64,000 nucleotides of DNA. Origin: Pedobacter sp. N36a (GTDB lineage Bacteria > Bacteroidota > Bacteroidia > Sphingobacteriales > Sphingobacteriaceae). Every line of letters starts with the position of its first letter. Positions within the stretch are counted from its first letter, which is position 1. Shown here in pieces: positions 31,164-40,349 of this stretch. Under the pieces are notes generated by a model. The model did not search any database. It saw only the letters and a program-made list of their open reading frames with translations, and was not told the DNA's origin. The position numbers and the translations under genes were made by a program. The stretch spans positions 248,001 to 312,000 of the forward strand of contig NZ_JACSZW010000003.1 in NCBI RefSeq assembly GCF_014472395.1, in the 5' to 3' direction.

Positions 31164-33950
31164 TTAATAGTTGTTTTTATAAAATTCAAGGTATTTGTTC
31201 AATAGGTCCTTGCTGCTGATTTTATCAAAGTTTTCTTTGCTGATGATAAAGCTTTTGTACAGGTTCGCAGGAACTTTCATGATCTGTTTTAACTGTGGAT
31301 TTATACCCTCTGCATATGTTCTTGCGTCGTCGAAAGTACCAAAGTTTCCTACAAATATAAGCTGATCATTGTCAAATTCCTTCAATTGATGACGGAGATT
31401 GTTTTCTGCGTAGTTTCCACGGTTGAATTGACCGATGCCAAAACGGGAAGAACTGAGGGTTAAAGACCCCTCAGCCACATGTACCACGTAATAATATAAT
31501 TTAGAGCTGGCGGTATTAAAAATTCCTTCCGCTTTAACTACTGGTGCCGGTGTAACCGGTTTTTCAACCGCTGCCTCCTTAACTGGAGATACTTCTTTAA
31601 CAGGATGAGCGGCTACTGGATTTTGCGGGGCAACCGGATTTTGCTCCTTAGCCTTAGCCGGTTCTTTAGCTTGGAATTGCTGCGCAAAGAATTTTGGTTC
31701 ATTGGCATCAAAATCAGCCAAAGCAATGGCTCTTTTCCTGAATTCTTCTAAATGCTGACTGATATAACCCAGGTGTTCTTTTACCAATGGCACAATCAGC
31801 TGATCATTAGGATAGTTTGCTTTAATCTTTTCAAAAGCAGTAATCAATTGCTCTACATGGGAAGTTCTGCCGATGGCGATGGCCTTCAGGTAAGCAAATT
31901 GCGGCGCTAAGTAGTTATCGGGATTACTTTGCAGCACTTCATCTACTGTTAAGATCACGCTGGCAAAGTCTTTTTTCTCATAGGTATCAAACAGGTCATT
32001 GTACTGCTTGTTCACCTGTACTTCCATTTCTGATTGTTTCAGCGAGAAGGAAGGATCAAGAATGGTTTTTGCATACGATGAGCTGGCAAAGTCTTTCAAT
32101 ACAATCTGTTTATACTGCTCCGCTTTGGTTAGATCTATGGTTTTATTCGCTAAAAACAGGCCGTAATTGATAGAAGCCAGGCGATCATTGTTAGGGAAGC
32201 GTTTGAGTAAAATCTCATAGACTTCTGCAGCTTCTTTAGGACTGTTGAGCTCTTGAAGGTAAAAGTTAGCGATCTCATCATAGGCTTCCATTATTTTCTG
32301 GTCAGATTTTGCCAATAATTCCGGGGTAGTTGGAAGGTCGGCCAGCAATGTTTTGAGTTTGGAGGCAGAATCTGGTAAAGCCTGACCGATTTGGTCTGGG
32401 TTAACCACTGCATTATTGGTGGCGTAGTTTTTACTGATGTCCTGATTGCTTTCCTGAGCTGATGATTTGATGCTCTGACGCCAGTAGAGTTCTAATTTAC
32501 GGTTGCCCCATTTTTTTTTAAAGTCGTTAAAACCGGTACTGATCGCAGTAGGATTAGCAAAGTAAAAATTACTGGATACCGGTGTTTTCTGACGGACGTC
32601 ATTTCCGGTGGAGAAAGGATTTGCGGGGATATTATTTACAACCTGGGTTGTTTTTTCTGATTTAACCACGGGATTCAGCACTAAGCGCAATTTTGCCAAA
32701 CGCTCTGTTTCCGGCAGCTTAGCCAGGGACTGCAGTGTATCCTGTAGGGAAATCAGCTCATAACGGTCGGTCAGGTATTGCAGGTTTTGATTTTTCTTAA
32801 CGATCTGCTCATAATCCGGATAAGTTTTTGGCAGGGTGTTTACTGTGCTGTCGTAATATATTTTGGCGTTAAGGTAATCATGGAAATGCTTGAAATTCAG
32901 GTCGGCAATCTTTAAATAAGAAAGGCCTTTCTGGTACATGTTCTTCGTACTGTTGCGAACCGATAGTTTATAGTATTTATCGGCTTCTATGTAATTTTGG
33001 TCTCTGGCATAGCTTTCTGCCACCTGGTAAAAAATCTGATCGTGGTAATCCTCATTTTTATCGTCTTTGAGCATTGCCAGCAGCAGCTGCTGCCTATGGA
33101 TCGTTACGCCACTCAGGAAGGCCCTGAGTTTAATGCGATTTAAGTTGGCATTGAAATACATTTCAAAAGGAGCATTACTTTTTTCCACTTTTCGGTAATA
33201 GCGCAAAGCTTCATGGTAATTTTCCTGCTTTTCATACAGTTGTGCCAGGATGTAATTCCACCTGATGCGCTGTGGCTTGGAAGGACCGGCCTGGATGGCT
33301 TGCTGCAATACTTCAATCGCATCTGCAGCCATGCGCTGGTGGATATAGATTTGCGCAATGGTAGCCAAGGGTTCTGCCTTATTGCTTTTTAAGCCCGAAA
33401 TTGTATTGGATAAGGTGTCCAGGACTTTTGCCGCTTCACTGTATTTACCCAATTGCATTAAACTTCTTGCTTTCCAGTCTAAGGCCTGTACACGGCTTTT
33501 TGTAAGGTTAGGATAGGTTTTTGCGGTATAATCAAAATATTCTTCGGCATTAAAGTAGTTTTTTTTATAGAAGTTGGCTTTGCCGAGCAGGAGGTAAGCA
33601 TCGTCCTGATAGTTGCCATAGGTTTTTTCCAGAAGCAGGACGCGGGCTTTTTTGATGATTTCCTCCATATCTGGCATGCTGCTGCCGGCTTGGTCATTGT
33701 AAATGTCGTAAGCCTCAGGATTGATATAGATGGGTAGTACCTCATCATAGTTATCTGCATAACTTTCTGCAAGTTCCACCTGATGCTGGTTGAGCATCAC
33801 ATTGGCATTGTATATATAGTTATATCGGGAAGTCAGGTTTTGCATGGCCCTGCTTGCGGCAGTGTCTTTATTGGTACTGCATGCGTAAAGCAGGCAGGAA
33901 CAGAAGATAACTAAGGTTACCTTTAGAGAGTTGATTGCGTAATTTTCCAA
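31164..33950 (-). CDS. porW: Type IX secretion lipoprotein PorW/SprE, TPR-rich
   Basis: A 928-residue lipoprotein with lipobox LLYAC (Cys24). The following SRYNYIYNANVMLNQ and DNYDEVLPIY segments are typical of PorW/SprE. Many tetratricopeptide-like repeats fill residues about 95-400 and 545-720; a Pro/Ala/Lys/Val-rich linker (about 755-815) leads to a SPOR-like C-terminal domain (about 820-925). PorW/SprE is needed for type IX secretion and gliding and links the trans-envelope core to the translocon. No ATG or GTG lies between the upstream stop and the lipobox; the TTG at 33950 is the only usable start. Naming rests on N-terminal pattern and architecture. Confidence 0.83.
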   Translation of the reverse strand: MENYAINSLKVTLVIFCSCLLYACSTNKDTAASRAMQNLTSRYNYIYNANVMLNQHQVELAESYADNYDEVLPIYINPEAYDIYNDQAGSSMPDMEEIIKKARVLLLEKTYGNYQDDAYLLLGKANFYKKNYFNAEEYFDYTAKTYPNLTKSRVQALDWKARSLMQLGKYSEAAKVLDTLSNTISGLKSNKAEPLATIAQIYIHQRMAADAIEVLQQAIQAGPSKPQRIRWNYILAQLYEKQENYHEALRYYRKVEKSNAPFEMYFNANLNRIKLRAFLSGVTIHRQQLLLAMLKDDKNEDYHDQIFYQVAESYARDQNYIEADKYYKLSVRNSTKNMYQKGLSYLKIADLNFKHFHDYLNAKIYYDSTVNTLPKTYPDYEQIVKKNQNLQYLTDRYELISLQDTLQSLAKLPETERLAKLRLVLNPVVKSEKTTQVVNNIPANPFSTGNDVRQKTPVSSNFYFANPTAISTGFNDFKKKWGNRKLELYWRQSIKSSAQESNQDISKNYATNNAVVNPDQIGQALPDSASKLKTLLADLPTTPELLAKSDQKIMEAYDEIANFYLQELNSPKEAAEVYEILLKRFPNNDRLASINYGLFLANKTIDLTKAEQYKQIVLKDFASSSYAKTILDPSFSLKQSEMEVQVNKQYNDLFDTYEKKDFASVILTVDEVLQSNPDNYLAPQFAYLKAIAIGRTSHVEQLITAFEKIKANYPNDQLIVPLVKEHLGYISQHLEEFRKRAIALADFDANEPKFFAQQFQAKEPAKAKEQNPVAPQNPVAAHPVKEVSPVKEAAVEKPVTPAPVVKAEGIFNTASSKLYYYVVHVAEGSLTLSSSRFGIGQFNRGNYAENNLRHQLKEFDNDQLIFVGNFGTFDDARTYAEGINPQLKQIMKVPANLYKSFIISKENFDKISSKDLLNKYLEFYKNNY

Positions 33951-34061
33951 AAAAGATAGATTGAGTTAAAGCTTATAAACAACAAAATATATACAAAAGT
34001 ATTTTATTCAGCCATAAGTTCTTAACAATTTAGTTTTTATTTGCATCAGATTTTTAATCCT

Positions 34062-34283
34062 ATGGAGCCAAACGAAGAGAAAAAGAACGTTAATAATTTC
34101 GCGAAGTATGCTGCGATCAGCTTTCAAATGCTGGCCACAATAGGGCTTTTTGCGTTTGCAGGCTATAAAATTGATGAATACCAGCACAGTAAGCAGCCGA
34201 TCTATGCGGCAATTTTAGGGCTTTTAGGCGTAGTGGTCTCCTTGTATCAGGTTGTAAAACAACTGAATAAAAACTCAAACTGA
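34062..34283 (+). CDS. AtpZ/AtpI family protein
   Basis: A 73-residue membrane protein with two helices (about 18-37 and 49-68). The pattern NFAKYAAISFQMLATIGLFAFAGYKID matches AtpZ/AtpI proteins, which sit at the head of ATP synthase operons and are linked to Mg2+/Ca2+ transport or c-ring assembly. The ATG at 34062 is chosen; an in-frame TTG at 34041 overlaps a promoter-like TTTATTTG and would add seven unlikely residues. It precedes the atp genes by about 50 bases. Confidence 0.87.
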   Translation: MEPNEEKKNVNNFAKYAAISFQMLATIGLFAFAGYKIDEYQHSKQPIYAAILGLLGVVVSLYQVVKQLNKNSN

Positions 34284-34307
34284 TTATTTTTAACCGTTGT
34301 AAATTCC

Positions 34308-34315
34308 TACTTTTG
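34308..34315 (+). promoter_or_regulatory. -7 element ahead of the second ATP synthase operon gene
   Basis: TACTTTTG matches TAnnTTTG and lies 19 bases before the TTG start at 34335. It could give an internal promoter for the atp genes. No clear -33 TTG at the right distance. Confidence 0.5.
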
Positions 34316-34334
34316 TAAAAAAACAGATACTGAT

Positions 34335-34724
34335 TTGAGTTTAACCCGGTTTACCCTTTATTATTTAGCGTTTTGCGCCGTTCTCGGTGGCATCGCATAT
34401 GCACTTCCTTCTCTATTTCCAGATCAGTTGATCTTAGTACCTAAATTCTGGCTGGTGTTTGGCTTTTTAGCCGGCATTACTTACATCGCTTATGGTGTGG
34501 CAGATTTGGGCTTAAAACGCAATCCCGACGTTGGTGTCATGGCCATAATGGGGTCGATTGCATTGAAGATGATTTTCGCCATGACTTTTGTACTGATTTA
34601 CAGCCTTAAAAGCAAGGAAAACGGGTTTGTTTTCGTGCTGAACTTTTTTTCTTTATATTTATTGTTCAGCCTCTTTGAAATATACTGTTTGTTACGTAAC
34701 TTGCGCCACCAAAATAAAAAGTAA
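34335..34724 (+). CDS. Small membrane protein in the ATP synthase operon (AtpI-like position)
   Basis: A 129-residue protein with about four membrane helices (about 8-26, 36-56, 69-90, 97-118). It is placed between the AtpZ-like gene and atpB, where subunit-I-type proteins are usual, and the four-helix layout fits, but sequence similarity to AtpI is not obvious. The start is a TTG at 34335; no ATG is available upstream before a stop. Its likely role is in ATP synthase assembly, inferred from context only. Confidence 0.65.
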   Translation: MSLTRFTLYYLAFCAVLGGIAYALPSLFPDQLILVPKFWLVFGFLAGITYIAYGVADLGLKRNPDVGVMAIMGSIALKMIFAMTFVLIYSLKSKENGFVFVLNFFSLYLLFSLFEIYCLLRNLRHQNKK

Positions 34725-34738
34725 AAATCTGCGAGTAA

Positions 34739-35893
34739 ATGGATTGTAGCCACGTTTTTGAGTTTAAAGTGAAGAGGTTAATTGTTGTTTTTACGCTGTT
34801 TTTAGCGTTTTTTTCTGTTACGCCTGCGGCTTTCGCACAGGTTGACACAGCACAAGTAACAGAAGGTTCTCATGCCCAGCCGGCAGCTGAGAAAAAGTTT
34901 GACATTGGTAAGTTTGCACTACACCACATTGCGGATTCGCATAGCTGGCATGTAATCGGACATACCTATATCGACCTTCCGGTAATTTTGTACACCAAAG
35001 CTGGTGTTGTAAACTTCAGTTCTGCTGATTTCACCACGCTGGAGGACGGAAAAGTTGTTCGCGATGATGAAGCTAAAGTAGTTGTAGAGCGAAATGGACA
35101 ACGCTTTGTGAAGATGCACGAAAAAATCTATTATGCATCTGACGTTGCGAATGAGCACGGTCAGTTTGTAAATTTAGATGAGAAGCATCATGCCACAAAT
35201 GCACGCCCGCTGGACTTGTCCATTACCAAAAATGTTTGCACCTTGTTTTTATCTATCATCATTATTTTAGTTGTGTTCCTGAACGTAGCTAAAGGATATA
35301 GAACAAACAAAGGCAAATCGCCAAAAGGAATCCAGTCCTGGATGGAGCCCATCATCTTGTTTGTACGTGATGATATCGCTATTCCAAACTTAGGTCATAA
35401 ATACGAGCGCTTTATGCCGTACTTATTAACCGTGTTTTTCTTTATCTGGTTTAACAACATGTTGGGCTTAGTTCCATTCTTACCTGGTGGTGCCAATTTA
35501 ACTGGTAACATCGCTGTAACGATGATTCTTGCACTGGCTACGTTCTGCCTAACGGTGTTTAACGGTAATAAATATTACTGGAAACACATCTTTATGCCAG
35601 ATGTACCATGGTGGATGTATATCGTAATGGTTCCGGTAGAGTTGTTCGGTATTTTTACCAAGCCTATCGCCCTGATGATTCGTTTGTTTGCTAACATTAC
35701 TGCAGGACACATCTTGGTGTTGTCATTGATCTGCCTAGTGTTTGTATTTAACAGCTTATACATTGCGCCAATTTCTATCGCCTTCGCTGTATTCATCGGC
35801 GGAATCGAGTTACTGGTTGCATTTATCCAGGCATTTATTTTTACGATCCTGTCTGCTCTGTTTATCGGAATGGCAATTGACGATCACCACTAA
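34739..35893 (+). CDS. atpB: ATP synthase F0 subunit a
   Basis: A 384-residue subunit a, much longer than the 271 residues in E. coli. It has an N-terminal signal-like segment (VKRLIVVFTLFLAFFSVTPAAFA) and an extra extracytoplasmic stretch of about 120 residues before the first true membrane helix (about 164-183), both usual in Bacteroidota. The essential arginine is Arg315 in ALMIRLFANITAGHIL, which faces the c-ring carboxylate in proton transfer. A GTG at 34769 would give a tidier signal peptide and is a possible alternative start. Followed by atpE after 37 bases. Confidence 0.94.
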   Translation: MDCSHVFEFKVKRLIVVFTLFLAFFSVTPAAFAQVDTAQVTEGSHAQPAAEKKFDIGKFALHHIADSHSWHVIGHTYIDLPVILYTKAGVVNFSSADFTTLEDGKVVRDDEAKVVVERNGQRFVKMHEKIYYASDVANEHGQFVNLDEKHHATNARPLDLSITKNVCTLFLSIIIILVVFLNVAKGYRTNKGKSPKGIQSWMEPIILFVRDDIAIPNLGHKYERFMPYLLTVFFFIWFNNMLGLVPFLPGGANLTGNIAVTMILALATFCLTVFNGNKYYWKHIFMPDVPWWMYIVMVPVELFGIFTKPIALMIRLFANITAGHILVLSLICLVFVFNSLYIAPISIAFAVFIGGIELLVAFIQAFIFTILSALFIGMAIDDHH

Positions 35894-35909
35894 TTAGAAT
35901 AATTTTTAA

Positions 35910-36143
<234 letters not shown>

Positions 36144-36152
36144 AAATTAAAC

Positions 36153-36178
36153 GGTGCCAGATAGCGATATCTGGTACC
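36153..36178 (+). promoter_or_regulatory. Intra-operon hairpin between atpE and atpF
   Basis: GGTGCCAGATA (36153-36163) pairs with TATCTGGTACC (36168-36178) over a GCGA tetraloop, with one G-U pair. No T-tract follows, so it is not a simple terminator. It could stabilise the atpE message or partly reduce read-through, raising subunit c output over later genes. Confidence 0.6.
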
Positions 36179-36220
36179 ATTTATTGTTAAAAAAGAACAA
36201 AATATTTTATACATATACAG

Positions 36221-36715
36221 ATGGAATTATTATTACCTGAATTCGGCCTAGTTATCTTTCAATCCATTGCTTTCTTATTGCTAATGTTCCTATTGGCAAA
36301 GTTTGCCTGGAAACCTATTCTAGCCGCAATTAAAGAACGCGAAAAATCGATTGACGAAGCATTAAGTAAAGCTGAATTAGCCAAACAAGAGATGGCTCGT
36401 TTGACTTCTCAAAATGAAGAGTTAATGAAATCTGCGCGTGCGGAACGTGATTTGATCTTGAAAGAAGCAAAAACGCTTAAGGATAGCATCATCAATGAAG
36501 CAAAAACTGCTGCACAAACTGAAGGTGCTAAATTAATTGAGAAAGCTAAGATTGAAATTGAGAACTCAAAGAAAGCTGCATTAGCGGAATTGAAGCACCA
36601 GGTTTCTTCTTTATCTTTAGATATCGCAGAGCGTGTATTGCGCAATCAATTGCAAGACAAAGCTACTCAACAGGATTTAGTTGCTAATCTTTTAAAAGAT
36701 GTTGAATTAAACTAA
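36221..36715 (+). CDS. atpF: ATP synthase F0 subunit b
   Basis: A 164-residue subunit b with one N-terminal membrane helix (FGLVIFQSIAFLLLMFLLAKF, about 7-27) and a long charged helix (about 35-145) rich in Glu, Lys and Ala that forms the peripheral stalk dimer. The pattern AWKPILAAIKEREKSIDEAL is typical. It links F0 subunit a to the delta subunit on F1. Thirty-one bases separate it from atpH. Confidence 0.95.
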   Translation: MELLLPEFGLVIFQSIAFLLLMFLLAKFAWKPILAAIKEREKSIDEALSKAELAKQEMARLTSQNEELMKSARAERDLILKEAKTLKDSIINEAKTAAQTEGAKLIEKAKIEIENSKKAALAELKHQVSSLSLDIAERVLRNQLQDKATQQDLVANLLKDVELN

Positions 36716-36746
36716 TCAATAGTTTATTTAGCCAAATTAGATAAAA

Positions 36747-37295
36747 ATGTTAGAAAATAAAGCAGCATCGAGATACGCCAAATCAATGATTGACCTTGCA
36801 CAGGAGCAAAACTCTTTGGAAGAAATCAAAAATGATATGGTGCTTTTAGATCAGGTGATTGATCAGAATCCAGAATTGGAAGCTATCCTGAATAACCCTA
36901 TCGTTCCTTTGGACAAGAAAGCCGGGATTTTAGAAGATATTTTTGGCGCCAAAGTAAATGTGGTAACCAAAGCTTTCTTTAAACTGGTAGTGAGCAAAGG
37001 ACGTTCAGCGATTTTATTCGGAATGGCAAAATCTTTTATTCAGCAATACAATGCCATTAAAGGAATTGTGACTGCTGAAGTAACTTCGGCAATCGAGCTG
37101 ACTGACGCAAACAGGACAGAGATTGTGGCTTTAGTGAAAAAAGAAGTAGGCGCTAATGAAGTGGTGATTAAAGAAAAAGTTAATGACAAACTGATTGGCG
37201 GATTTATTTTGAAAGTTGGAGACAAGCAATTTGATGCCAGTATCGCCAACGGTTTGAATAAACTTAAAAAAGAATTTGCTCAAGGGATTGTTTAA
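36747..37295 (+). CDS. atpH: ATP synthase F1 subunit delta
   Basis: A 182-residue OSCP/delta subunit. It starts with ASRYAKSMIDLAQEQ and ends with GGFILKVGDKQFDASIANGL, the conserved C-terminal segment of the family. It joins the peripheral stalk to the top of F1. Length is normal for the family. It lies between atpF and atpA, in the usual order. Confidence 0.95.
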   Translation: MLENKAASRYAKSMIDLAQEQNSLEEIKNDMVLLDQVIDQNPELEAILNNPIVPLDKKAGILEDIFGAKVNVVTKAFFKLVVSKGRSAILFGMAKSFIQQYNAIKGIVTAEVTSAIELTDANRTEIVALVKKEVGANEVVIKEKVNDKLIGGFILKVGDKQFDASIANGLNKLKKEFAQGIV

Positions 37296-37347
37296 CTTGA
37301 GTATTTAAAATAAGAAGATAACATATACTAAGAAATAATATAAAATT

Positions 37348-38922
37348 ATGGTAGAGGTAAGACCAGACGAAGTATCGGCAATTATCAGGCAACAATTGGC
37401 GGGCTTTAAATCAGAAGCAGAACTTGAAGAAGTTGGTACCGTATTGCAGGTGGGTGATGGTATTGCCCGTGTTTATGGTTTAACTAAAGTTCAATCCGGT
37501 GAGTTAGTTGAATTTGAAAACGGCTTACAAGGTATTGTTTTGAACCTTGAAGAAGATAATGTTGGTGTGGTTTTATTAGGCCCATCTGACACGATCAAAG
37601 AAGGTGATACGATTAAACGTACTAAGAAAATTGCCTCTATTAAAGTTGGTGAAGGTATGTTAGGTCGTGTAGTTAACACGATGGGTGAGCCAATCGATGG
37701 TAAAGGACCTATCATTGGACAGACGTATGAAATGCCTATCGAGCGTAAAGCTCCAGGTGTAATCTACCGTCAGCCAGTTACAGAACCTTTACAAACAGGT
37801 ATCAAAGCGATTGATGGAATGATTCCAATCGGTCGTGGTCAGCGTGAGTTGGTTATTGGTGACCGTCAGATTGGTAAAACTGCGGTTTGTATCGATACTA
37901 TCATCAACCAAAAAGAATTTTATGAAGCAGGTAACCCTGTTTACTGTATATATGTAGCTTGTGGTCAAAAAGCAAGTACTGTAGCAAATATCGTACGTAC
38001 ATTAGAAGAAAACGGTGCAATGCCCTATACGGTTGTTGTTGCTGCTTCGGCTGCTGAACCTGCTCCATTGCAGTTTTACGCGCCTTTCTCTGGTGCTGCG
38101 ATTGGTGAGTTTTTCCGTGATACAGGTAGACCAGCATTAATTGTTTATGATGATTTGTCTAAACAAGCTGTGGCTTACCGTGAGGTATCTTTATTACTTC
38201 GTCGTCCACCGGGCCGTGAGGCTTATCCTGGTGACGTGTTCTACCTTCACAGTCGTTTGTTAGAGCGTGCTGCTAAGATCAACTCAAATGATGAGATCGC
38301 ACAAGCAATGAATGACCTTCCAGAATCATTAAAAGGTATCGTTAAAGGTGGTGGTTCATTAACTGCACTTCCAATTATCGAAACTCAGGCGGGTGACGTT
38401 TCTGCTTATATCCCTACGAACGTAATTTCAATTACTGACGGACAGATTTTCTTAGAAACCAACTTGTTCAACGCAGGTATTCGTCCAGCGATTAACGTAG
38501 GTATCTCGGTCTCACGTGTAGGTGGTAATGCACAGATCAAATCAATGAAAAAAGTTGCTGGTACTTTGAAATTAGACCAGGCTCAATACCGTGAGTTAGA
38601 GGCTTTCTCTAAATTCGGTTCTGACTTAGACGCAGCTACTAAATCTGTACTTGATAAAGGTTCACGTAACGTTGAAATCCTTAAACAAGGTCAGTTCTCT
38701 CCAGTAACAGTAGAGAAACAAGTAGCGATCATTTACATTGGTACTAAAAACTTAATGCGTTCAGTTCCTATCAATAAAGTAAAGGAATTTGAAGCTGAGT
38801 ACTTACAACAATTGGAATTACGTCATCCAGATACTTTGAAAGCTTTAAAAGCTGGTAAATTTGATGATGCAATTACCGGAGTATTGGAAACTGTAGCAAA
38901 AGAGCTTTCCAGCAAATACTAA
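37348..38922 (+). CDS. atpA: ATP synthase F1 subunit alpha
   Basis: A 524-residue alpha subunit. The N-terminal beta-barrel (about 25-95), the nucleotide-binding domain and the C-terminal helical domain are all present. The P-loop is GDRQIGKT at residues 171-178 and [14 protein letters not shown] lies near 380. It forms the F1 hexamer with beta, whose gene is not in this operon. Codon use looks biased toward few codons, as expected for a highly expressed gene. Confidence 0.97.
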   Translation: MVEVRPDEVSAIIRQQLAGFKSEAELEEVGTVLQVGDGIARVYGLTKVQSGELVEFENGLQGIVLNLEEDNVGVVLLGPSDTIKEGDTIKRTKKIASIKVGEGMLGRVVNTMGEPIDGKGPIIGQTYEMPIERKAPGVIYRQPVTEPLQTGIKAIDGMIPIGRGQRELVIGDRQIGKTAVCIDTIINQKEFYEAGNPVYCIYVACGQKASTVANIVRTLEENGAMPYTVVVAASAAEPAPLQFYAPFSGAAIGEFFRDTGRPALIVYDDLSKQAVAYREVSLLLRRPPGREAYPGDVFYLHSRLLERAAKINSNDEIAQAMNDLPESLKGIVKGGGSLTALPIIETQAGDVSAYIPTNVISITDGQIFLETNLFNAGIRPAINVGISVSRVGGNAQIKSMKKVAGTLKLDQAQYRELEAFSKFGSDLDAATKSVLDKGSRNVEILKQGQFSPVTVEKQVAIIYIGTKNLMRSVPINKVKEFEAEYLQQLELRHPDTLKALKAGKFDDAITGVLETVAKELSSKY

Positions 38923-38950
38923 ATTACTCTTGACTGAAGAATAAAAAAGA

Positions 38951-39835
38951 ATGGCTAATTTAAAAGAAGTAAGAATTCGTATATCATCGGTGCAATCTAC
39001 ACAGCAGATCACCAAAGCCATGAAAATGGTTTCGGCTGCGAAGTTGAAGCGTGCGACCAATGCGATTGTTCAGCTACGTCCGTATGCTACAAAGTTGAAA
39101 GAAATCCTAGGAAATCTTTCAGCGAGCTTAGAAGGATCATCGTCTCCGTTTATTCAGGAACGTGAACCAAATAAGGTATTGATTGTAGTGGTTTCTTCTA
39201 ACCGTGGTTTAGCTGGTGCCTTTAACATGAATGTGATTAAAGAAACCAACAATTTAATCTCGGAAAAATATAGCGAACAATACAAAAAAGGTAATGTGAG
39301 TATCGTCGCTATCGGTAAGAAAGCACATGATTTCTATGAGAAACGTGGATACAATGTTATCGGAAATAATAATGAAGTATATGCTGCGCTTACTTTTGAA
39401 AATGTAACCAAGATCACCAATGCGATCATGGCAGGCTTTGAAAAAGGCGATTTCGATAAAGTAGAGCTAGTATACAATAGGTTTAAAAATGCGGCCGTTC
39501 AGATCTTAACGACTGAGCAGTTATTGCCACTTCCTAAAACTGAAATTGCCGAAGGTGCAGCCGCTGCTCAGGCAGTAGACTACATCATGGAGCCTTCTCA
39601 GGAGGAAATTGTATCGCAGCTGATCCCTAAATCGATCAAAACTCAAGTATACAAAGCAGTATTGGATTCTCATGCTTCTGAGCATGGTGCCCGTATGACT
39701 TCAATGGATAAAGCAACTGAAAATGCCGGTGATTTGATTAAAGCGTTAAAACTTTCTTACAATCAGGCGCGTCAGGCAGCGATTACTACAGAGCTTACAG
39801 AGATTGTAAGTGGTGCAGCAGCACTAAACGGGTAG
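38951..39835 (+). CDS. atpG: ATP synthase F1 subunit gamma
   Basis: A 294-residue gamma subunit, the central rotor shaft of F1. The N-terminal helix has IRISSVQSTQQITKAMKMVSAAKL and the C-terminal helix has SYNQARQAAITTELTEIVSGAAAL, both hallmark segments. It is the last gene of the operon: a strong terminator follows at 39855-39888, and neither atpD nor atpC follows. Confidence 0.96.
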   Translation: MANLKEVRIRISSVQSTQQITKAMKMVSAAKLKRATNAIVQLRPYATKLKEILGNLSASLEGSSSPFIQEREPNKVLIVVVSSNRGLAGAFNMNVIKETNNLISEKYSEQYKKGNVSIVAIGKKAHDFYEKRGYNVIGNNNEVYAALTFENVTKITNAIMAGFEKGDFDKVELVYNRFKNAAVQILTTEQLLPLPKTEIAEGAAAAQAVDYIMEPSQEEIVSQLIPKSIKTQVYKAVLDSHASEHGARMTSMDKATENAGDLIKALKLSYNQARQAAITTELTEIVSGAAALNG

Positions 39836-39854
39836 TCCTCCATTTAAATCTACT

Positions 39855-39888
39855 AAAGCCCTTATCCACACGGATAAGGGCTTTTTTT
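39855..39888 (+). terminator. Terminator after atpG
   Basis: AAAGCCCTTATCC (39855-39867) pairs with GGATAAGGGCTTT (39872-39884) over a four-base loop, followed by more T. Confidence 0.93.
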
Positions 39889-39961
39889 GTTTAGACTGAT
39901 TACGTTTTATGAGAGATTGAAATTTATCCGGATGTTATACCACTTTTTGTATAATAAATAT

Positions 39962-39969
39962 TATTTTTG
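39962..39969 (+). promoter_or_regulatory. -7 element for the small membrane protein at 39989
   Basis: TATTTTTG matches TAnnTTTG, 19 bases before the chosen ATG. No good -33 element at the usual distance. Confidence 0.45.
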
Positions 39970-39988
39970 TGGCATAAATAGAAAGACT

Positions 39989-40204
39989 ATGGAACAAAGA
40001 CCAATACACAATACTCCTAGCATGAAAAGAGCTAATGAGACATCCATCTATAAATTAATGGCTGTAGGAATTGTAATTAGCGTTGTAGGCGTTTATTTGC
40101 GTTTTGCTGGCGATTCAATGACCTTATCATTGGTATCTTGGGCGATCTTGTTTATCGGTGCATTCATCGCTTGTAAAGGCGTATTCAAAATATTAGCAGC
40201 TTAG
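39989..40204 (+). CDS. Small two-helix membrane protein, unknown function
   Basis: A 71-residue protein with a polar N-terminus (MEQRPIHNTPSMKRANETS) and two membrane helices (about 23-41 and 46-67). I do not recognise the family. The ATG at 39989 is chosen because a TAnnTTTG element lies just upstream of it; longer in-frame starts would overlap that promoter and the atpG terminator region. A second ATG 11 codons in is possible. It has its own terminator and so is a single-gene unit. Confidence 0.65.
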   Translation: MEQRPIHNTPSMKRANETSIYKLMAVGIVISVVGVYLRFAGDSMTLSLVSWAILFIGAFIACKGVFKILAA

Positions 40205-40222
40205 TTTTTAAGCCGCATTCCT

Positions 40223-40262
40223 AAAAAATCCTCAGTAGCCTTCGGTTGCTGAGGATTTTTTT
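40223..40262 (+). terminator. Terminator after the small membrane protein gene
   Basis: AAAAAATCCTCAG (40223-40235) pairs with CTGAGGATTTTTT (40249-40261); the stem continues inward with a TAGCC/GGTTG partial match around a short loop. Confidence 0.9.
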
Positions 40263-40349
40263 ATGCGTCACATTTTGATGACCGGCAGGCTGCTATAGGT
40301 TACCTTCCTGGAGAGGCTGTATTAAGAGGAAAGATTTAATACGTCCCCT

